DNA from: Planctomycetaceae bacterium
GTDB taxonomy: Bacteria; Planctomycetota; Phycisphaerae; Phycisphaerales; UBA1924
Assembly: GCA_027487735.1 (NCBI GenBank)
Contig: JAIYDA010000009.1
Location: 1 to 64,000 of the forward strand
Direction of reading: 5' to 3'
Length of the DNA: 64,000 nt
The position numbers were made by a program, and so were the translations under genes. The notes beneath the pieces are model-generated. The model had not been told where the DNA came from. It ran no database searches and saw nothing but the letters and a program-made list of their open reading frames with translations. The first letter of the stretch is position 1, and every line of letters starts with the position of its first letter. Below are positions 58,048 through 64,000 of this stretch, in pieces.

Positions 58048-58293
58048 GTTGCGTGCCACCTTGTGCGTCGTTCGCGCGGCTGCCAGAGCGCCAAGCAACC
58101 GCTTGCCACTCTCGGGGCTTATCGACCGCTTCTTTGCCCGGGTGAAGCCGCATCCCCTGCATAAGCAGTGCGTCGAGCGAGATAAGCGGCCCGCCCGGGG
58201 ACAACGCCTGCCTGTCAAACCCCCAACGCGCAACCCCTGCGCTGAGCCCCACCGCCGCCTCCACCCCCGACTGGGCTCTCCGTACCATTCCAC

Positions 58294-59568
58294 ATGCTCT
58301 GGCAACCCTCGCTCCCCGAGGTTTATCTCCAAATGACTCCCGACGCCCTCCGCGAGGCAATCGCCGAGCGCCGTCGCACCCTGGGCGACCAGCTCGTCAT
58401 CCTGGGCCACCACTATCAGACCGACGAGGTCATCCAGCACGCCGACCACACGGGCGACAGCCTCAAGCTCAGCCAGATCGCCGCGCGCCTTGCGGGCGAG
58501 CGCTCGCCCGCCAACCCCGTGCGATACATCATCTTCTGCGGCGTGCACTTCATGGCCGAGACCGCAGACATGCTCACGCCCCCGGACGTCGCGGTGCTGC
58601 TGCCCGACCTCTCCGCAGGCTGCAGCATGGCAGACATGGCCCAGTACGACGACACCGTCGACGCGTGGGAAACGCTGCACGCCAGTCTTGCCGAGCAAGG
58701 GTGGCAAGGCACCATCGTCCCCATTACCTACGTCAACAGCAGCGCGGCCATCAAGGCCTTCGTCGGTCAGCACGGGGGAGCCTGCTGCACCAGCAGCAAC
58801 GCGCTCGAGGTCTTCAAGTGGGCCATGGAGCGCAAGCACACCAAGGTGCTCTTCCTGCCCGACCAGCACCTGGGTCGCAACACCGCCCACCGCTTCGGCA
58901 TCGACGTCGCACGCGCAAGCTGCGTCTACGACCCGCGCCTGCGCCGCAAGGGCGAAGAGCTGGGCGGCGCAACCCAGGCCCAGCTGCTCGCGAGCGATGT
59001 CATCTTGTGGGCTGGGCACTGCAGCGTGCACAAGCTCTTCCGCCCCGAACACTGCGACGCCCTGCGAGCTGCGGATGCCGCGCAAGGCACGAAGACCACC
59101 ATCCTCGTGCACCCCGAGTGCTGCAAAGAAGTGGTCGACAAAGCCGACATGTTCGGCAGCACCGAGCACATCATCAACACCATCCGCGCCGCGAAGCCCG
59201 GCTCCAAGTGGGCCATCGGCACCGAGGTGCACCTCGTGACGCGCTTAGCGCGCGAAGCCGCCCAGCGGGGCGTGCAGGTGCGCATCCTCAGCGACTGCCA
59301 GTGCCTCTGCACCACGATGTACCGCATCGACCAGCCCCACCTGCTCTGGACGCTCGACAACCTCTCGGGCAATCTCGAGGCCCGCACCGGCAGCACCAAG
59401 CCCGCCAAGCCCCGCGTCGTGAACCAGATCTCGGTCCCCGCAAAGGTCCGCGAGCTCGCCCTCCTCGCCATCGACCGCATGCTCGAACTGAGCCCAAACA
59501 AGCCCGCCCACGCGTCCTCAAACCTCTCGAACTCCGCCCGCACCCAAGCCCTCGTGGGCGTCGACTAA
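58294..59568 (+). CDS. nadA: Quinolinate synthase
   Basis: LVILGHHYQTDEVIQHADHTGDSLKLSQIAAR, FCGVHFMAETADMLTPPDVAVLLPDLSAGCSMADM, VTYVNSSAAIKAF-like VPITYVNSSAAIKAFV, HPECCKEVVDKADMFGST. Confidence 0.97.
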   Translation: MLWQPSLPEVYLQMTPDALREAIAERRRTLGDQLVILGHHYQTDEVIQHADHTGDSLKLSQIAARLAGERSPANPVRYIIFCGVHFMAETADMLTPPDVAVLLPDLSAGCSMADMAQYDDTVDAWETLHASLAEQGWQGTIVPITYVNSSAAIKAFVGQHGGACCTSSNALEVFKWAMERKHTKVLFLPDQHLGRNTAHRFGIDVARASCVYDPRLRRKGEELGGATQAQLLASDVILWAGHCSVHKLFRPEHCDALRAADAAQGTKTTILVHPECCKEVVDKADMFGSTEHIINTIRAAKPGSKWAIGTEVHLVTRLAREAAQRGVQVRILSDCQCLCTTMYRIDQPHLLWTLDNLSGNLEARTGSTKPAKPRVVNQISVPAKVRELALLAIDRMLELSPNKPAHASSNLSNSARTQALVGVD

Positions 59569-59578
59569 CTCCCACCCC

Positions 59579-60100
59579 ATGCGCACCATCGCCCTCTTCA
59601 CCACAGGCGGAACCATCGAAAAGGTCTACGACGAGCGCCAAGGCGTCCTCGAGAATCAGCGTTCGATCATCGATCGCATGCTCGCGCGGCTCCGCCTCTC
59701 CGGCACGCACGTGCGCCCCATGAACCTCTTCAGCAAGGACAGCCTGCACATGACCGACGCCGACCGCGCCGTCGTGCTGTCTGCCGTGAAGGCGGCGTTG
59801 CTCAGCGACGTCTCGGGCATCGTGATTGGCCACGGCACCGACACGCTGCACCTCACGGGCGAGCTGCTGCACCGCGAGCTGCCCAGCCCCCGCTGCCCCA
59901 TCATCCTCACCGGCGCGATGCGCCCCTTCGAGATGCGCCGCAGCGACGCCCTGCAAAACCTCACCGAGGCGATCTTCGCCACCGGAGTCCTCAAGCCAGG
60001 CGTCTACTGCGTCTTCCACGGCGCCGCCCTGCCATTCCCCGGCGTGCAAAAAAACCGCGAGCTCGGCACCTTCCACATCGCCCCCCTCCCCAGCCCCTGA
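59579..60100 (+). CDS. Single-domain L-asparaginase-like protein
   Basis: RTIALFTTGGTIEKVYDE, GIVIGHGTDTLHLTGELL, PIILTGAMRPFEMRRSDALQNLTEA; C-terminal asparaginase domain absent. Confidence 0.85.
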   Translation: MRTIALFTTGGTIEKVYDERQGVLENQRSIIDRMLARLRLSGTHVRPMNLFSKDSLHMTDADRAVVLSAVKAALLSDVSGIVIGHGTDTLHLTGELLHRELPSPRCPIILTGAMRPFEMRRSDALQNLTEAIFATGVLKPGVYCVFHGAALPFPGVQKNRELGTFHIAPLPSP

Positions 60101-60111
60101 CTGCGGCCTCC

Positions 60112-60170
60112 TCTTTATCGCTTCATCGATTTTCGCGTTATCGCTTTATCGCTTTCTCACCCGAACTCCC
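60112..60170. repeat. Low-complexity TTTATCGCTT/TTATCGCTTT phrase repeat before a methyltransferase start
   Basis: ctttatcgcttcatcgattttcgcgttatcgctttatcgctttctcacccgaactcccATG; shares the 15-mer cgctttatcgctttc with 13791-13805. Confidence 0.7.
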
Positions 60171-60944
60171 ATGCCCCTCCCCACCGGTTGGTCCCGTCGT
60201 GCCCTCGCTCTGCATCTCTACGAGATCGCCGTGACCAACGCGCCGCAGCTCGCCCGCTTCGCGCAGGCGGTTGCGCCCAACGCCCGCACGCTGCGCGAAG
60301 ACTTCGCGGGCTCCGCAGCCCTCGCCCGCGCCTGGGCCGACCTCTCTCCCAAGCACCGCGCACTCGCCGTCGAGCTCGACCCCAAGACCGCCTGCTATGC
60401 GGGCGAGCACCCGCGCCTCGAGGTCGTCGTGGCCGACGCAATGCGCTGCACACGCAAAGCCAACATCATCGCCGCGACAAACTTCCCGCTGGGCTACCTC
60501 CACACGCGCGGCGCCCTCCTCGCCTACTTCCGCGTCGCGCGCACGAGCCTGCGCCCGCAAGGCGTGCTCATTGCCGACATGTACGGAGGCGACGGTGCCT
60601 GGTCGCCCTTGCTCCAGCGTCGCAAACTCCGCAGCCCCGTCGTCGGCGCGTTTACCTACACCTGGGAGCAGCGCGAAGCCCACGCGAGCACGGGCCTCGT
60701 CGAGAACCACATCCACTTTGCCTGCAAGGGCATCGAGCTTCCCAGCGCGTTCGTCTATCGCTGGCGACTCTGGGGCCTGCCCGAACTCCGCGACGCGGCT
60801 TTGGAAGCTGGCTTCGCACGCGTCGACGTCTACGACCGCCTTGCCGACGCCCTGGACGACGAGGGCAACGCCTACGTCCGCCCCATAAACGACGAGCCCC
60901 TCGATGCCACGTGGGTGGCATACATCGCCTGCCGCAAGCGATAA
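60171..60944 (+). CDS. Class I SAM-dependent methyltransferase-like protein
   Basis: TLREDFAGSAALARAWADLSPKHRALAVELDPKT; NIIAATNFPLGYLHTRGALLAYFRVARTSLRPQGVLIADMYGG. Confidence 0.72.
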   Translation: MPLPTGWSRRALALHLYEIAVTNAPQLARFAQAVAPNARTLREDFAGSAALARAWADLSPKHRALAVELDPKTACYAGEHPRLEVVVADAMRCTRKANIIAATNFPLGYLHTRGALLAYFRVARTSLRPQGVLIADMYGGDGAWSPLLQRRKLRSPVVGAFTYTWEQREAHASTGLVENHIHFACKGIELPSAFVYRWRLWGLPELRDAALEAGFARVDVYDRLADALDDEGNAYVRPINDEPLDATWVAYIACRKR

Positions 60945-61017
60945 CCAGCCCCGCGACGCAGCTTTGCCCCGTTCGCGTCGCACGCCGGGGCTTGGCAGGC
61001 CCTAACCTCTCGCCCGT

Positions 61018-61989
<972 letters not shown>

Positions 61990-62009
61990 GTGAAGAAGGC
62001 ACGAGGCAT

Positions 62010-62134
62010 AAGGCACTGGGCAACAGGGCCTGGCGGTGGCCCGAGGTGCCGTGGGCATCGCGGGCAAGGTGCTCACTTCAACCGTCGCGACGACGGTTTT
62101 TCCCTAGTGCCTCGTGCCTGTTGCCCAGTGCCTT
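62010..62134. repeat. Inverted intergenic repeat, 18-bp perfect arms plus GGCACGAGGCA satellites
   Basis: aaggcactgggcaacagg (62010-62027) and its reverse complement cctgttgcccagtgcctt (62117-62134); ggcacgaggca near 61998 and tgcctcgtgcc near 62108. Confidence 0.85.
62080..62101 (+). terminator. Rho-independent terminator
   Basis: aaccgtcg cga cgacggtt ttt: 8-bp stem with 3-nt loop and short U-tract. Confidence 0.75.
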
Positions 62135-62140
62135 CTTTTT

Positions 62141-62707
62141 ATGAAGCCCCCTCCCTCTCTTCGCCTCTTCCTCGCGCTCTATCCATCCCAGCCCTGGATC
62201 GACGCGGCGGGGGCATGCCTGCCCCTGGCGGAGCTGCCCGATGGTCGCAGCACGCCCAGTGAGCAGTTGCACCTGACGCTGGCGTTCATTGGCGACCGGC
62301 GCGAGAGCGACGTGCCGCGGATTGTCGAGAGCATGCAAGCCGCGGTCGCGGGGCTGCGCACCTTTGACGTGCAGACCACAGGGCTCGCGCTCCTGCCCGA
62401 GGCTGGCCCACCGCGCCTCATCGCGGCGAGCCTCACGCTGCCTCCTGCACTGTTTGAGGTCCAGCGCCGCCTGGCACGCCGCCTCGTGAGCGAACGGGCG
62501 AGCAAGCGGAGCGAATACACGCCGCACATCACGCTCTATCGCTTCGCGCACGAGCAGGCGGGGGCGGACGCCCGGGCGAAGCTTGAAGGCCAGTTGCCCC
62601 CGGTCTATCTGCCGACATTTCGCGCGAGTGAGGTTTGCCTGGTGGCAAGCGTGCTGCACCCGCTAGGGGCACGGCACAAGATCGTGGAGCGGGTTGCGGT
62701 GGGGTAA
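62141..62707 (+). CDS. thpR: RNA 2',3'-cyclic phosphodiesterase (2H family)
   Basis: LHLTLAFIGD and YTPHITLYRF (two HxTx motifs), LRLFLALYP N-terminus. Confidence 0.93.
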   Translation: MKPPPSLRLFLALYPSQPWIDAAGACLPLAELPDGRSTPSEQLHLTLAFIGDRRESDVPRIVESMQAAVAGLRTFDVQTTGLALLPEAGPPRLIAASLTLPPALFEVQRRLARRLVSERASKRSEYTPHITLYRFAHEQAGADARAKLEGQLPPVYLPTFRASEVCLVASVLHPLGARHKIVERVAVG

Positions 62708-62819
62708 GTCCTCGACGAGGGCATGCGGCATGCGCAGTTGGGCCTTGTGCGGCCACTGGACAAGGCGCGCTCCATGTCGCTTGTCACAGGTCACCGGTCA
62801 CTCCTCCCGCATCCAGCCC

Positions 62820-64000
62820 TCACGCCATCCGCACCCACCGCACCAACGTCGCAAAGTTTGGCGGCTTGCCATACATCAGCACGCCCACGCGGAAGATCTT
62901 CGCGCACAGCCACACCATCACCACCACCGTCAGCACGCCCACGCCCACCGCCACCGGAATCTGCCACGACGGAATCGGCTCACTCCCCGCGATCCGCAGC
63001 ACCATGACAAACGGGTTGATCACGGGCACAAAGCTGCACACCGTGGCAAAGCCCGAGTTGGGGTTCCGAAGAATCGGCAGCCACAACATCATCGGAATGA
63101 TGAGGATCATCATGATCGGGCCAAGCAGGCTCTGCGCCTCGGTAATGTCCGTCACCGCGGCACCGATCGCCGCGAACAAGCACGCGATCGTGAGATACGC
63201 CACGACGAAGAACACCGCCACCAGCGCCAGCGTCTGCCACGCCAGCAGATGCGACATGGCAAGCGCAATGAGTGCCATCACGCCCACCCCGCCATACAGC
63301 AGCATCACCAGCGCCCCCACCGCGCCCTTGCCCAGTATCTTGCCCAGCATCAGCTCCGTCGGGCTCGCTGCGCTCAGCAGCACCTCCATCACGCGGTTGC
63401 CCTTCTCCTCGATCGTCCCCGCGAGCAGATATTGCCCGCTCGTAAACACGCTGATCCAGATGAGGAACATGAACGCCCCGGGCACGATCAGCGAAGCCGC
63501 GTCGCTGGTCTTGCGCTCGCCCTCCTTCGTCACCGCCTTCGTGCTCGACACCGGACGCTCGACCAGCGCGCGAATCTCACCCGCGTTGAGCCCCGCCCGC
63601 TCCAGGCGCGCATCAACAATCGCCTTGCTCGCCTGATCTCGGATGTCGTCCTGCACCTGCACGTCCAGCCGCGGCGCGACAAACAGCTCGTAGTTGGCAA
63701 ACCCCTTGCTCAGCTCCCCCTGCTCGTTCAGCACGCTCGCCACCGTCGCCCGCGCCACCGCATCCTCGGGCACCACGATGAGCGCGAGCCTCGCATCGCC
63801 CTGCCCATCTCCCGCCTGCTCGCGCCCCGTCGCGAGCAGAATGTCCTGCTTTGCCGCAGCCGCGTCGGTGTCTGCGGGCAGCACCCGCACCACGAGATTG
63901 GGCACCTCCAGCGCCTGCTGCATCGCCGCGCTCGCCATCGCCCCCTGAGGCCCTGCCGCCTGCGCCTTCTGCGCCTGATCGAGCGCGTCCTTTGCCGCCT
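62820..64000 (-). CDS. ABC-2 type (NatB-like) transporter permease, truncated at window end
   Basis: FLIWISVFTSGQYLLAGTIEEKGNRVMEVLLSAASPTELMLGKILGKGAVGALVMLLYGG; EAQSLLGPIMMILIIPMMLWLPIL; ORF open past 64000 on the minus strand. Confidence 0.88.
   Translation of the reverse strand, partial: AAKDALDQAQKAQAAGPQGAMASAAMQQALEVPNLVVRVLPADTDAAAAKQDILLATGREQAGDGQGDARLALIVVPEDAVARATVASVLNEQGELSKGFANYELFVAPRLDVQVQDDIRDQASKAIVDARLERAGLNAGEIRALVERPVSSTKAVTKEGERKTSDAASLIVPGAFMFLIWISVFTSGQYLLAGTIEEKGNRVMEVLLSAASPTELMLGKILGKGAVGALVMLLYGGVGVMALIALAMSHLLAWQTLALVAVFFVVAYLTIACLFAAIGAAVTDITEAQSLLGPIMMILIIPMMLWLPILRNPNSGFATVCSFVPVINPFVMVLRIAGSEPIPSWQIPVAVGVGVLTVVVMVWLCAKIFRVGVLMYGKPPNFATLVRWVRMA

Noticed and set aside
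55786-58164. 792-aa plus-strand ORF opposite the STAS and histidine kinase genes
   Set aside because: Shadow ORF; H/N/G boxes are on the minus strand.

Overview
High-GC bacterial chromosomal window with about 51 protein-coding genes. The content suggests Planctomycetota, probably Phycisphaerae: GC-type dockerin proteins, a scattered murein-synthesis gene set, and FloA. This placement is inference from gene content, not a search. Housekeeping genes include nnrD (partial), an HtrA-like protease, pgk, folP, rlmE, gcvP, lipA, nrnA-like DHH, yidC, scoB-like, floA, murD, prfA, an ABC-F ATPase, mraY, a Kef/TrkA antiporter, nadA, an asparaginase domain, a UDP-glucuronate decarboxylase, thpR and an ABC-2 permease (partial). 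The main accessory locus is a tightly coupled minus-strand cluster at 43.5-58.0 kb: histidine kinase, STAS, PilB with an MshEN-like N-terminus, PilC, PilM, PilN, PilO, a PilP/GspC-like protein, five pilin or pilin-like proteins, a 2-hydroxyacid dehydrogenase and a LON-domain protein. It has no secretin, PilT or prepilin peptidase in the window. A second accessory region at 34.5-40.3 kb encodes secreted proteins. Two separate genes (18.6-21.3 kb and 39.1-40.3 kb) end in tandem GC-type dockerin modules. Other points of interest are an ATP-grasp/NRDE/DinB gene set, a solitary DNA methyltransferase, a run of hairpins upstream of one dockerin gene, and unusual intergenic phrase repeats directly before start codons. 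No tRNA, rRNA, CRISPR or IS element was recognised. No searches were run; all family calls come from motif reading.
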